Shown: positions 40,673-50,288, numbered from the stretch's first letter. The stretch is DNA of 64,000 bases from Roseateles_C aquae (GCF_032337115.1 NZ_JAVXZY010000001.1:310001-374000), one strand, 5' to 3'. The notes: a model not told the origin generated them from the letters alone. Numbers and translations: made by a program.

Positions 40673-41962
40673 TCAAGTCAAGTCCTGGTGAGTCTGCCCC
40701 ATTTCGAGCGCACTAACGCAGGCGCGCCACACGGCATCCGGCTCGTCGATCTTGAAGCCGTAAAACACACCGGTCTCGGTATCGCGCTGCCGCACCGCCG
40801 TCGCAGTGATGCACGAGCGTTCTTGCCCGCCCAGTTCAATCGTCGCCACCCCCGCCTTTTGCAAGGGCAAGTCAAGCTTGCATTGCGCTTGGAAGCCTGA
40901 GAACGAGATTTCGATCACCTCCAGCACAAACAGCTTGGCTTCAGTACCTTCGCCAAACTCAATCTGCCCAGGACAGCGGATCGAGTAGCGCTGGTGGCGA
41001 CGCAGCGGATGGGTGTCCTGCGTCGGACCGGACAGCATCGGCAGCACCGAGCGGTATTCGTAGAGGTTGTAAATCGACCAGAGCAGGGCCTTCTTGCGAT
41101 CATCCAGTCGCTCAAGCACCGGACTCTTCTTGTTGAAAAAATAGTCCAGCAACTCCGGCGTCATCACCGGATCGTTGGTGGTGAAGTAGCGACGCTTGGG
41201 CCACTTGATGTTCTCCAAGCGGAGCATGAAGAAGTATTTGTGCAGGTTCTTGCGTAGCGAGCGGCCGCCATAGCAGCGGCGAAAGATGTCGGCTGCGAAC
41301 TTCAGGTCCAGCGTTGCACCCACTGCTGGAGCCCCATTGGCAAAGTCATACTTGTCGACCACATGGGCTTGCAGGCGATCGAAGAACAACAGCGCCTCAT
41401 ACAGCTCAATCTTCTCCGGATTGACTGCAATGACCAGATGGCGTGTATCGAAGTACTCGCTGCAGTATTCCCGCATGAATTTCATCAACGGGAACAGGAT
41501 GGCCCCCCCTGTCTTGCGGAACTCAGGATGGACGGCCAGCGCCGAGATTTCAGCGATATTGCCTTCCTTGGCGCGCACCGCCGTCAGGTCAAAGATGCTC
41601 TGCAGGGGGAAGCCGAACACCCCCTCGCGAATCATCGAAATGGTGCCGACGACCCGTCCATCGTATTTCGCACAAAGTGTGGTCGTGGTGGGCAAGGCGT
41701 GGTAGATCGTGATCCGCATGCCGGATGGATCTGGTTCCATGAAGCCGCTGGCCACATAGGCATCGTGCAGGATGCTGAAGCAGGCCTCGAGTTCTTCCTT
41801 GGTTTCCGCGATTTTCAGTTCGAGCCGAAGATCTGGCTCCGGATCGCAGTCGACCATCCAGCGGTAGAAGGCAAACCTGCTGCTCTGAGGCAACGCAGAG
41901 AACATGCGCCGCATGCCTTGATGCAGCCTTTTGCGAAGGCTGGACCGCCGAATTCCCGTCAT
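40673..41962 (-). CDS. PEP-CTERM/exosortase-associated N-acyl amino acid synthase-like acyltransferase with PilZ domain
   Basis: 429 residues; start at ATG 41962 with AGGGG 8 bases before it. Residues 45-230 form the GNAT-like N-acyltransferase fold of the FeeM/long-chain N-acyl amino acid synthase group linked to exosortase loci (TIGR03694 type), with LHDAYVASGFMEPDPSGMRI, AEISALAVHPEFRKTGG and VNPEKIELYEALLFF. Such enzymes join a fatty acyl group from acyl-ACP to an amino acid. Residues 320-425 look like a PilZ domain: RRHQR (321-325) is the RxxxR motif and EISFSG (351-356) stands where D/NxSxxG is expected, with Glu replacing Asp/Asn. The fusion suggests control by cyclic-di-GMP, perhaps with altered affinity. 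A hairpin precedes it, so it may be transcribed apart from prsT. Confidence 0.85.
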   Translation of the reverse strand: MTGIRRSSLRKRLHQGMRRMFSALPQSSRFAFYRWMVDCDPEPDLRLELKIAETKEELEACFSILHDAYVASGFMEPDPSGMRITIYHALPTTTTLCAKYDGRVVGTISMIREGVFGFPLQSIFDLTAVRAKEGNIAEISALAVHPEFRKTGGAILFPLMKFMREYCSEYFDTRHLVIAVNPEKIELYEALLFFDRLQAHVVDKYDFANGAPAVGATLDLKFAADIFRRCYGGRSLRKNLHKYFFMLRLENIKWPKRRYFTTNDPVMTPELLDYFFNKKSPVLERLDDRKKALLWSIYNLYEYRSVLPMLSGPTQDTHPLRRHQRYSIRCPGQIEFGEGTEAKLFVLEVIEISFSGFQAQCKLDLPLQKAGVATIELGGQERSCITATAVRQRDTETGVFYGFKIDEPDAVWRACVSALEMGQTHQDLT

Positions 41963-42039
41963 CTGCTGCCCCTGTTGAACGGGATCAGCCGACCACAAGC
42001 CTGTGTCGCACGCTGTCCCGCAAGATGAGCAAGGCAAAC

Positions 42040-42066
42040 GTCCGGGTGGCTACACGCCAACCGGAC
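42040..42066 (-). terminator. Terminator-like hairpin between prsT and the acyltransferase gene
   Basis: Stem of 11 positions (10 paired, GTCCGG/CCGGAC outer part perfect) with a 5-base loop, about 60 bases after the prsT stop. The minus-strand sequence behind it begins GTTTGCC, a short T-run only. Confidence 0.5.
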
Positions 42067-42127
42067 GATGTCTTAACTCTCGTATGCAGCGAGACTAACA
42101 GTGACGCCTCAGCGCCACAAGCATGAA

Positions 42128-44902
42128 CTACAGCTGAGTTTGCAGCTTCTTGACGGCTTCCTGATCGCTGAATTTGTCGCCGAGGGCCGCCAGCCGCTTC
42201 AGTTCAGCGGCGGCTGCCGCCTTATCGCCAGTCGCAAGCAATGCTTCGGCGAGCCGCAGCCGCGCATCGTTCATTTCAGGTGCCAGTGACACGGCTTTGC
42301 GCGCCGACTCCAGGGCTTTGCCCCCCTGCCCGGCCGCCAATTGCATTGCCGCCAAACTGTCCCAGTAATTACCGATGCTCGGTGCCAGTTTGACCGCCAA
42401 CTCCGCATAGGCCAGTGCGCCAGACTTCTTTTGTTTCTGCAGCGCCCAAGCCAAGTTGTTCGCCGCGGCAGCATGCGCAGGCTGCAGCTTGAGCAGCTCC
42501 GAGAACAGTTGTTCCGCACGCGCAAAGTCGCTGTTGCGTAAGGCGCGCCCGCCCAAGTACTCGCGGAACAATGCATCCTTGCCGTGATCCTTCAGCCACA
42601 GGGTCTCAAGCCGCTTGGCATCGTCCGTCTGCTTCGCGAAGATCAGCGCCTCATACAGCTTGATGGCCAGGTTCGCATCAGCCGGTGACGCCTCCAGCGC
42701 CAGCTTGTACGCCGCCGCCGCCGCTGGCCAGCTGCCTTTGATTGATTCCAGCTCGCCTTCCAATGTGAAGCCAGCCGGACCTTTTTGCTGCCGCTGAATG
42801 GCCTTGACCTGTGACCTGGCATCAGCCTCTTGCTTGGCCATCAAATAGGCACGCATCAGCATGCCTTGGGCAGGCAGATTGGACGGCTGCAGATTGACAG
42901 CGCGCTTCAGACTCTGAATTGCCGCTGGCGCATCGTTGCGCAGCATGTGCAACTCGCCGAGCAGCATATGGGGCCCAGGCGCGTTGGGCGCCAAGCTCGT
43001 CAGCTTCGAGTAGTTGCTCAGCGCCTGGTTGAAGTCGCCCGACAGCGCCTGAACCTGTCCCAGCGCTTGCAAGAGCTCTGGGCTGTCCGGCATCGCACTC
43101 ACGGCATCCTGCGCCACCGTCAGCGCCAGTTTTTGCTCACCCTGGCCCAGGTGGTGTTTGACCAGGGCCAAGCGTGGTGCCACCTCGCCGGAGTTTTGCT
43201 TGACGACGTCCGTCAGCATGGCCACCAGCGCTTCAGCCGAGGCACCAGCGCGCAGCTTGACTTCGACACGTGTCATCAACAGCGTAATATTCTTCGGGTC
43301 GTTTGCGAGCGCCTTGTCCAACCGGGCGAGCGCCTCATCAAACTTGTGCTCATCGCTGTCCAATCGGGTCAAGCTGGTCAGGGCCACCATGAAGTGCGGA
43401 TCGATTTCCAGCGCCTTCGTAAATGCTGCCCGCGCGGCAGGCAGCCTGCCCCGCGCCATCTCGACACTGCCACGCAAAGCGGCGCCATTCGGCAGATCTG
43501 GACGTTTCTTTTCCAGCCGATCGATAGCCACCAGCGCACGATCAACCTCGCCACGATTCAGCAAGTTGCTGATCAAGGCCAGGTCGGCGACCATGGCCGA
43601 GTTATCCGTGCTCGCCAGGCGCTGCAAATCATCCAGCCCCTGCTCGACCTTGCCGCTTTGGATCTGCACCACGGCCAGCGCCGTGCGGCTGCGCGCATCC
43701 TTGGGATCAAGCTTGACCGCGCGCGAGAAAGCCGCCTCAGCCCGCTTGGCATCGCCCAGTTGGAGATAGGCCTCACCGGCCAAGGCAAGCGCGCTGTTGT
43801 TGTTGGCCTTTTCATCAATCAGCGGCTGCAGGCTCACCACCGCTTTGGCCGCTTCGCCAATGCGCAGTTGGGTCTGCGCTAGCATCATCCGCGCCGACGG
43901 ATTGTCAGGACTTGCCTTGAGTGACTGGCCAAGGAATTTCTCGGCCTGCAGAAACGCGCCCGAGCGCATCGCAATCGCACCTGCCAGGTGCAGGAAGCGA
44001 GGATCCTCGGCCGACAGCTTGAGCACCCCCTGGGCCTGCTCACCGGCCTCCTTCAGGTCGTTCAGTTCGACCGCGACCAAGGCGGCGTAATAGCGGGTCA
44101 GGGTGCTGTTTGGGTATTGCGATTGAAGCGAGGCCAGCTGCTTTTTCGCCGCAGCGCCATCGTGCTTGGACAGCATCAAGGAGATGGTCCCCCCTTGAGC
44201 CCCCATCGATCGCGGATCCAGCTCCAGGGTCTTGCGATAGGCCTCCAGCGCTGCCTCGTCCTTGCCCAGTCCATAGCGCAGGAATTCAGCCTTCATCAAC
44301 CAGGCGCGTACGCTGCGCGGTGCTTGGCCGATGACGGTGTCGACCACCTTCAGCGCGCCTTCCGCATCACCGCCGGCGCCAAGGTATTTGGCCAGCACCA
44401 GCTGCGCGTTTTCATTGCTCGAATTCGCCTGCAAAGCAGCATCGATTGCCTTCTTCGCCTCATCTCTGTGCTTGAGCGCCAGATGAGCGTCAGCGATGGT
44501 GGCCAGCACCTCTGCTTTGGCTGATGCCTGACTGAGCACCTGATCAGAAAGCTCGGTGGTGATCTTCTCGTAATCGCCTCTGGACAACATCACCTGCCCA
44601 AGCAGCGGCACCACCTCATCAGGCGCATAGCCCAACTCAACCGCCTTGCCCAGTTCAATCTGGGCACCCACCAAGTCATTGCTGGCCAGCAAGGCCTTGC
44701 CAAGCAGGAATCGCGCTTCGCCCATTGAGGGCTTTTGCTGCAAGGCATTCTTCAGCTCGACGATGGCGGTCTTGCGATCGTTTTTCTCGAGGTTCTGCTT
44801 GGCAGACACCAGCAACTGCTCGGGCGACTGGCTGAAACAGCCGGTGAGCAGAGCGGCCATGAGCGACAGGGCCAGCGCGGTGCGATTCATCGTGGTACTC
44901 AA
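42128..44902 (-). CDS. prsT: PEP-CTERM system TPR-repeat lipoprotein PrsT
   Basis: 924 residues, the usual length for PrsT. Start is a TTG with GGGAGAAG 5-6 bases upstream; an ATG four codons later (44890) is possible. The signal peptide ends in lipobox LLTGC, predicting an outer-membrane or periplasm-facing lipoprotein. The rest is a superhelix of more than 20 TPR units, for example QLVLAKYLGAGGDAEGALK and ALALAGEAYLQLGDAKRAE. It is the third member of the prsK-prsR-prsT set that marks exosortase systems; its role is probably scaffold or assembly of PEP-CTERM/EPS components. Confidence 0.95.
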   Translation of the reverse strand: MSTTMNRTALALSLMAALLTGCFSQSPEQLLVSAKQNLEKNDRKTAIVELKNALQQKPSMGEARFLLGKALLASNDLVGAQIELGKAVELGYAPDEVVPLLGQVMLSRGDYEKITTELSDQVLSQASAKAEVLATIADAHLALKHRDEAKKAIDAALQANSSNENAQLVLAKYLGAGGDAEGALKVVDTVIGQAPRSVRAWLMKAEFLRYGLGKDEAALEAYRKTLELDPRSMGAQGGTISLMLSKHDGAAAKKQLASLQSQYPNSTLTRYYAALVAVELNDLKEAGEQAQGVLKLSAEDPRFLHLAGAIAMRSGAFLQAEKFLGQSLKASPDNPSARMMLAQTQLRIGEAAKAVVSLQPLIDEKANNNSALALAGEAYLQLGDAKRAEAAFSRAVKLDPKDARSRTALAVVQIQSGKVEQGLDDLQRLASTDNSAMVADLALISNLLNRGEVDRALVAIDRLEKKRPDLPNGAALRGSVEMARGRLPAARAAFTKALEIDPHFMVALTSLTRLDSDEHKFDEALARLDKALANDPKNITLLMTRVEVKLRAGASAEALVAMLTDVVKQNSGEVAPRLALVKHHLGQGEQKLALTVAQDAVSAMPDSPELLQALGQVQALSGDFNQALSNYSKLTSLAPNAPGPHMLLGELHMLRNDAPAAIQSLKRAVNLQPSNLPAQGMLMRAYLMAKQEADARSQVKAIQRQQKGPAGFTLEGELESIKGSWPAAAAAYKLALEASPADANLAIKLYEALIFAKQTDDAKRLETLWLKDHGKDALFREYLGGRALRNSDFARAEQLFSELLKLQPAHAAAANNLAWALQKQKKSGALAYAELAVKLAPSIGNYWDSLAAMQLAAGQGGKALESARKAVSLAPEMNDARLRLAEALLATGDKAAAAAELKRLAALGDKFSDQEAVKKLQTQL

Positions 44903-44927
44903 ACTCTTCTCCCTGACTGCAGCAGCA

Positions 44928-46292
44928 TCACTTGATCTGCAAGCGATTCATCAAATCGTACAAAGTGGGTCGACTCACACCCAGCAATTCCGAGGCCTTG
45001 GCGATATTGCCATCGACGCGGGACAGCGCGGTCAGCACCGCCTGACGTTCGGCCTGCTCACGAACGCGGCGCAGATCCAAGTCTGCATCCGAACCCGCCA
45101 GATCGGCCGACGGTTCGCTCAAGCCCAGATCAGCCGCGGTAACACGCTCACCATCGGCCATGATCGCTGCCCGCTTGATGACGTTCTGCAATTCACGCAC
45201 ATTGCCGGGCCAACCATGGGCCTCGATGGCACGCACCCCGTCGTCGGACAGCGTCAGACCGTTGCGACGCAGATCGGCCGCATTGCGGCGCAGGAAGGCG
45301 TGTGCGAGCAGCACGGCATCGCCGGTGCGTTCGCGTAGCGGCGGTATGTCGACAACAATCTCGGCCAGCCGATAGAACAAGTCTTCGCGGAAGCGACCTT
45401 CGGCAATCAGGCCTTTCAGATCCTGATGAGTCGCGCCGACGATGCGCACGTCGACCGGGATTTCCTGCCGACCGCCCACGCGCTCAATCGTCCGCTCCTG
45501 AAGAAAGCGCAAGAGCTTGGCCTGCAAGGGCATCGGCAGATCACCGATTTCGTCGAGCATCAGGGTGCCACCATGAGCCGTCTCGATCTTGCCGACGGTG
45601 GTCTTCACCGCGCCGGTGAAGGCACCTTTCTCGTAGCCGAACAGTTCACTTTCCAAGAGGGCTTCTGGAATCGCCGCGCAGTTGATGGCGACAAAACGAC
45701 CCTTGCGCTTGGAGGCCTCATGCAGGCCCTGGGCCAGCACCTCTTTGCCTGTACCGCTCTCGCCCAGCAGCAGCACCGTCACATCGCTGGGTGCCACTCG
45801 CTCGACCATGCGGCAGACCTTCTGCATCTGGGCCGAACGGTAGATCACGCCCCCCATGGCGCTGCTTTGCTGCTCGCGCTGCAGGCGTTGGTTCTCACGC
45901 TGGAGTTCATACAGCCTGAAGGCGCGCGCCACCGACAGCTCCAGCACATCGGGATCGACCGGCTTGGCGAGAAAGTCGTAAGCGCCGGTGCGCACGGCGC
46001 GCAGCGCATTGTTCTGGTCGTTCTGCCCGGTCAGCACAATGACCTTGACCAGCGGATCGAGCTCGAGCAACTTCTCCAGCAGCCGGAAGCCCTCGGCCAC
46101 GCCATCTTGATCCGGCGGCAGGCCGAGATCCATCGTCACCACGGCCGGCGAATGGCGGCGGAACTGCAGGATGGCGCTGTCTGCATCACTGGCCACCACG
46201 GCTTCGTAGCGGTCCAGCGACCATTTGATCTGCTTCTGCAGCGCCAGATCGTCTTCAACGATCAGCAAAGGTTGTTGCCGCTCAATTGTCAT
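44928..46292 (-). CDS. prsR: PEP-CTERM-box response regulator PrsR (sigma-54 activator)
   Basis: 454 residues in three domains: receiver (about 1-125) with phospho-acceptor Asp55 in VVTMDLGLP and Lys110; AAA+ domain with Walker A GESGTGKE (177-184) and the sigma-54 contact loop GAFTGA (223-228); C-terminal Fis-type helix-turn-helix ending NIAKASELLGVSRPTLYDLM. It should be phosphorylated by PrsK and activate sigma-54 promoters of PEP-CTERM genes by binding upstream sites; the promoter at 39783-39799 is a good target. The start overlaps the prsK stop by 4 bases. Confidence 0.97.
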   Translation of the reverse strand: MTIERQQPLLIVEDDLALQKQIKWSLDRYEAVVASDADSAILQFRRHSPAVVTMDLGLPPDQDGVAEGFRLLEKLLELDPLVKVIVLTGQNDQNNALRAVRTGAYDFLAKPVDPDVLELSVARAFRLYELQRENQRLQREQQSSAMGGVIYRSAQMQKVCRMVERVAPSDVTVLLLGESGTGKEVLAQGLHEASKRKGRFVAINCAAIPEALLESELFGYEKGAFTGAVKTTVGKIETAHGGTLMLDEIGDLPMPLQAKLLRFLQERTIERVGGRQEIPVDVRIVGATHQDLKGLIAEGRFREDLFYRLAEIVVDIPPLRERTGDAVLLAHAFLRRNAADLRRNGLTLSDDGVRAIEAHGWPGNVRELQNVIKRAAIMADGERVTAADLGLSEPSADLAGSDADLDLRRVREQAERQAVLTALSRVDGNIAKASELLGVSRPTLYDLMNRLQIK

Positions 46293-48406
46293 TTGGCTCC
46301 CATCAGGCCCAGGTCTGAATTCTGCGAGGCGAAGAATAGCGGCAACAGGATGGTTACCCGCGTACCGACACCCAATTCGCTGCTCACCTCGATCTTGCCG
46401 CCGATTTCCTGCAGGTATTGGAAGCTCTCGTAGGCACCGATCCCCATGCCCGCCGACTTGGTCGTCTGAAAGGCCTTGAAGAGGCGTTGCTGGACGAATT
46501 CCTCGCTCATGCCACAGCCGGTATCGCCGACCTCCACCCGCGCATAGCTACCTGACTTGCTCAGCGTCAGCCAGACGCGGCCCTCAGGCGGCGTGGCATC
46601 AAAAGCATTCTGAACGACATGGCCGATGACGCGTTCCACACGCTCCTCATGGCCACGCGTACTCACCTCACCCTGCAACTGCAACTCCAGTTCACGCCCC
46701 TTGCTGCTCGAGGCCGCCGCCAGACGCTTGGCAATCGCCTGCAATTCGACACCATGCACCAGACCATGCGGACGCTCGCCTTCGCGCAGTTGCAGCATCA
46801 GCTGACGCATCTTCTCCAAGGAGTTCTCGACCGTGCTCAGCATGTCCTCCTGGAACTCAGGATTGTCACGCAGGCGCCGGGCGTTCTTCATCATCAGCGA
46901 GAGCTGGGTGACGATGTTCTTCAGGTCGTGAACGACGAAGGCCGACATCTTGTTGAAGGCCTCGAACTTGCGCGCCTCCAGCAATGCCTCAGTCGACTGC
47001 ATCTGCGCCAGATAGCTGGAGGCCTGACTGCTCGCCGTCTTGAGCAGATCGCGCACCTCCCAGTTCACCTCCAGCGGCGTGCGCGGACGCTCCAGGACGA
47101 CAAAGCCGATCAACTCATGGGCCGACAGCAGGGGCACCAGCAGCCAGTAGCGCGCCTCGGCGAGCAGCCATTCCGGCACTTCGCAATGGGCATAGCGACC
47201 TTCGTGCTGACGCACCTCATCAAGATCAAAGACCCAAGCCTTGTCTTGCAAAAAGCTGGCGAAGGCCGAACCAAGCGCTTCCTTGCTCAGGTTCAGTGGT
47301 GAGTTGAGTCGCGCTGACTGCGCCAACTCCTTGGCCGCCGCATTGCGCAGCCAGATCGCCCCGCCCGGACTCTCGACCAAATTGGCCAAGCCATTGATGA
47401 CCGAGTTGCCCAACTCCTGCGGTGAGGCCTGTGAGGACAGCATCGCCGTGAAGCGCAACCATTCTTCCCGGTAGTCGTAGCGATAGCTGAAGAAGTTCTT
47501 GCTGATGTAGACACGCAGCTTGGCGCGCATCGCTCCTGAGAGGACCACCACGACGAGGCCGACCAAGGCGATCGCCATCAGGGCAATCTGCAGCGCGCGC
47601 CCCCAATTGCCGCCGGTATAGCGGACGTAGTAGCCAAGGCCGGAAACCAGCAGCAGGTAGGCGCCCGTCAGCAGCAGCGTGGCCGAATGGAATACAGCTT
47701 GACGCGAGACCTGCAGTTTGGCCAGCCAGTCGTTGTGGCGCTTCGACGCTAGATAAAGCAAAGGCACCGCCAGGCTGTGTACGCCGGCGCGGATGCTGAA
47801 CGCGTCCGTATCCAATTGCTTGAACAATGCGGACTGCGAAAACACATAGAGATCAAAGACAAAGATCGCCGCCAGACCAAGGCACACCGGCTTGGCGTTC
47901 CAGCGCGAATCGTCTCGCACGTTCTGCAGCAATTGCTCGACCAGGATCAGGCCACAGATGGCCAAGGCCAGCGCGTCATACGCAACGGCGCGAGTCAGCA
48001 ACTCAAGTGGCGCCAGGCGGTAGGCTCTGCAAAGAGCGAGCACCAAGGCTATCGTCAACGCCACCGCCGCGGCAGGCAGCAAGGCCGGCGACCCAATGCG
48101 CCAGGAACCACTGGCCGCCGGTCGAAGCAGAATGATGATGAAGGCAAACCAGCAGGCATAGCGCAGGGCATCTGCCACGGGTAGCAAGACATCGTCCAGC
48201 CAGGCTATGTCATTGAGCGCCGCCACCGCTCCGACACCAGCCCAGATCGCACTGGCAATCAGGGCTGACAAGAAGGCCAGGCTCGCGCCAGCCAGCTCAT
48301 GCCCACCTCGCTTGGCCCGCCAGGCGAAACTGCCTGCGAACAGCGTGTACGAAAAAATGGCCAGCAAATAGCCGGCCAGACTCAGATCAAGCGCACCATC
48401 AAGCAT
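46289..48406 (-). CDS. prsK: PEP-CTERM system membrane histidine kinase PrsK
   Basis: 705 residues. About eight transmembrane helices in the first 290 residues are followed by a GAF-like domain (about 320-445) and the kinase core: phospho-acceptor His493 in FVVHDLKN, N-box HVVQNAFDATPP, G1 box DTGCGM and G2 box SAGMGIGAY. The signal it senses is unknown. It overlaps prsR by 4 bases and lies 84 bases downstream of the priming glycosyltransferase, so regulation and first sugar transfer may share a transcript. Confidence 0.96.
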   Translation of the reverse strand: MLDGALDLSLAGYLLAIFSYTLFAGSFAWRAKRGGHELAGASLAFLSALIASAIWAGVGAVAALNDIAWLDDVLLPVADALRYACWFAFIIILLRPAASGSWRIGSPALLPAAAVALTIALVLALCRAYRLAPLELLTRAVAYDALALAICGLILVEQLLQNVRDDSRWNAKPVCLGLAAIFVFDLYVFSQSALFKQLDTDAFSIRAGVHSLAVPLLYLASKRHNDWLAKLQVSRQAVFHSATLLLTGAYLLLVSGLGYYVRYTGGNWGRALQIALMAIALVGLVVVVLSGAMRAKLRVYISKNFFSYRYDYREEWLRFTAMLSSQASPQELGNSVINGLANLVESPGGAIWLRNAAAKELAQSARLNSPLNLSKEALGSAFASFLQDKAWVFDLDEVRQHEGRYAHCEVPEWLLAEARYWLLVPLLSAHELIGFVVLERPRTPLEVNWEVRDLLKTASSQASSYLAQMQSTEALLEARKFEAFNKMSAFVVHDLKNIVTQLSLMMKNARRLRDNPEFQEDMLSTVENSLEKMRQLMLQLREGERPHGLVHGVELQAIAKRLAAASSSKGRELELQLQGEVSTRGHEERVERVIGHVVQNAFDATPPEGRVWLTLSKSGSYARVEVGDTGCGMSEEFVQQRLFKAFQTTKSAGMGIGAYESFQYLQEIGGKIEVSSELGVGTRVTILLPLFFASQNSDLGLMGAK

Positions 48407-48490
48407 GGCGGTAATTGAAGCATGTCAGGGGCGCCACCGCCAATCGGCGCAAACGCCATGCCGGCGCGGCACGGCGAACCTCATTCGCTA

Positions 48491-49873
48491 TCAGCGTGCA
48501 CCCTTGCCGGTCAGCACGACAGCCACGGTTTCCAGCAGGATCAACAGATCCAGGAACAGCGTGTGGTTCTTGACGTAGTAGAGGTCGTACTGCAGCTTCT
48601 CGACCGAGTCCTCGATCGTCGAACCGTACTCGTAGCGGACCTGCGCCCAACCGGTCACGCCGGGCTTGACGCTGTGGCGAACCGCGTAATAAGGAATCTT
48701 GCTGATCAGGTCGTCAACAAAGAACTGACGCTCGGGGCGCGGCCCCACCAGGCTCATCTCGCCGCGCAGCACATTCATCAGCTGCGGCAGTTCATCGATA
48801 CGCACCTTGCGAATGAAGCGGCCGACGCGGGTGACGCGATCATCGTTCTTGGTGGCCCAAACCGGCTTGCCATCCTTCTCGGCATCGGTGCGCATGCTGC
48901 GGAACTTGATGACCTTGAACACCATGCCATTCAGGCCAACACGTTCCTGCGTGTAGAACACCGGGCCACGAGACTCCAGCACCACGGCAATCGCCGTCAG
49001 CAGCATGATGGGCGCGGTGGCAACCAGGATCAGCGATGAGAACAGCACGTCGAACACACGCTTCACAGCGGTGCGCACGACACCTTGATTGAAGCCGTCA
49101 CCAAAAATCAGCCAGCCTGCGTTGACGTGACTGATCTTGATTTGCGCCAGGGTCTTCTCGAAGTAGGTGGCGATGTCAACAACACGCACACCATACAGCT
49201 TGCAATCGAGCAGCTGGCGCAGCGGCATGCTGCCACCGCGACGCTCGGACAGCGCAACAACGATCTCATCCACGCCGAGCTTCAGTGCCGTCTCGGTCAG
49301 GCTGACCGACGGCTCGATCAGCTCGGCACGCGGAACTTCCGGGTGTTCTTCATTCGGGCCGGGGAAATAACCGACGATATGAGCGTGCGGATCAGCGGCC
49401 TTCAGCGTTGTGCCGACGGTTTGAGCCACCGAGCCCGAGCCGAAGATCAGGATCTTGCTGCGAGTGCGCGAACTGGCCACCGAGTGGGCGGCATAAACAC
49501 GATGCACCATCACGGCAGCCACTCCCACCATCGCGGCAAGAATCAGCATGTCGCGATTGCTGGCCGACGCAGGGATCAGGCTGAAGATACCGTAGGCCAG
49601 CGGCAGGCCGACCAACAGCGCCAGCAGTGCGCGTGCGCAGGACTCGGTCAGCGAGCGCTTGTGAGCATGCTGATAGAAGCCCGATGCGGAATTGATGACG
49701 AACATGCAACCAGCCAACGACAAGCCGTGCGATGCGGCAAACGGAATCACCTGCCCCGCGGCCTCGCCCTGGCTCAGCACCACTGCAAAGATGGCGATGA
49801 TGATCAAGCCCAAGTCCAATGAGACCTGGAGCAATGTCCGCCGATGCAGGTAGTGGTTGAATATCCGAATCAT
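48491..49873 (-). CDS. Undecaprenyl-phosphate priming glycosyltransferase, XrtA system (TIGR03013 type)
   Basis: 460 residues from ATG 49873 (GGGGAA just upstream); a start six codons earlier is in frame. Four N-terminal membrane helices, a Rossmann-like central part with KILIFGSGSVAQTVG, a fifth helix and the cytoplasmic bacterial sugar-transferase domain: KRVFDVLFSSLILV, FYTQERVGLNGMVFKVIKFR, RKVRIDELPQLMNVLRGEMS and SLVGPRPERQFF, with the catalytic Asp-Glu pair of this polyisoprenyl-phosphate hexose-1-phosphate transferase family. It starts repeat-unit synthesis at the membrane. Confidence 0.95.
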   Translation of the reverse strand: MIRIFNHYLHRRTLLQVSLDLGLIIIAIFAVVLSQGEAAGQVIPFAASHGLSLAGCMFVINSASGFYQHAHKRSLTESCARALLALLVGLPLAYGIFSLIPASASNRDMLILAAMVGVAAVMVHRVYAAHSVASSRTRSKILIFGSGSVAQTVGTTLKAADPHAHIVGYFPGPNEEHPEVPRAELIEPSVSLTETALKLGVDEIVVALSERRGGSMPLRQLLDCKLYGVRVVDIATYFEKTLAQIKISHVNAGWLIFGDGFNQGVVRTAVKRVFDVLFSSLILVATAPIMLLTAIAVVLESRGPVFYTQERVGLNGMVFKVIKFRSMRTDAEKDGKPVWATKNDDRVTRVGRFIRKVRIDELPQLMNVLRGEMSLVGPRPERQFFVDDLISKIPYYAVRHSVKPGVTGWAQVRYEYGSTIEDSVEKLQYDLYYVKNHTLFLDLLILLETVAVVLTGKGAR

Positions 49874-50285
49874 GTTGTTCCCCAAATGCACATGTTCAGC
49901 GCCATGCGGCTACGCGAGCGCGACACCAGAAGTTCCACCGACAGTTCGGTAACCTTTTGTTTCCGAACAAACCCTCAAATGCCATTCGCTATGCGGGTGG
50001 ATCATGCCCGTCCACCTGCCTCTTGAAAGCCCCCCGTTTGAAGGGGGCTGAGCGCCTTGAAACCGATGAAACGAGAGGTATTGCCGCCCTCTCGCCACCA
50101 CGACTGCAGCCAGTGGCGCTTTCGCGCGGGTCCAGAGGCAAAAGACAGCGAAACAAACTGGCAGACGGGAGTAGAACTGATACTGCGGCGCTGTTCAGAC
50201 ACAATCCCGCCCGGACGCGTGCGTAATCCACACTTGTAGGTTTGAATCGCAGCGCTTCACGGCTGAGTTGATTTCTAGCGACAAA
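49874..50285. other. Long leader region before the priming glycosyltransferase
   Basis: About 410 bases without a supported gene. It holds an imperfect dyad GTTCGGTAA/TTTCCGAAC at 49944-49968 and a perfect 7-base hairpin AGCCCCC/GGGGGCT at 50028-50049. Both lie in the presumed promoter/leader of the minus-strand operon. No sigma-54 box was recognised. Confidence 0.5.
49944..49968. promoter_or_regulatory. Imperfect palindrome, possible operator
   Basis: Arms GTTCGGTAA and TTTCCGAAC match at 8 of 9 positions around a 7-base centre, 71-95 bases before the priming glycosyltransferase start. Suitable size for a dimeric regulator; no regulator can be assigned. Confidence 0.35.
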
Positions 50286-50288
50286 TAA

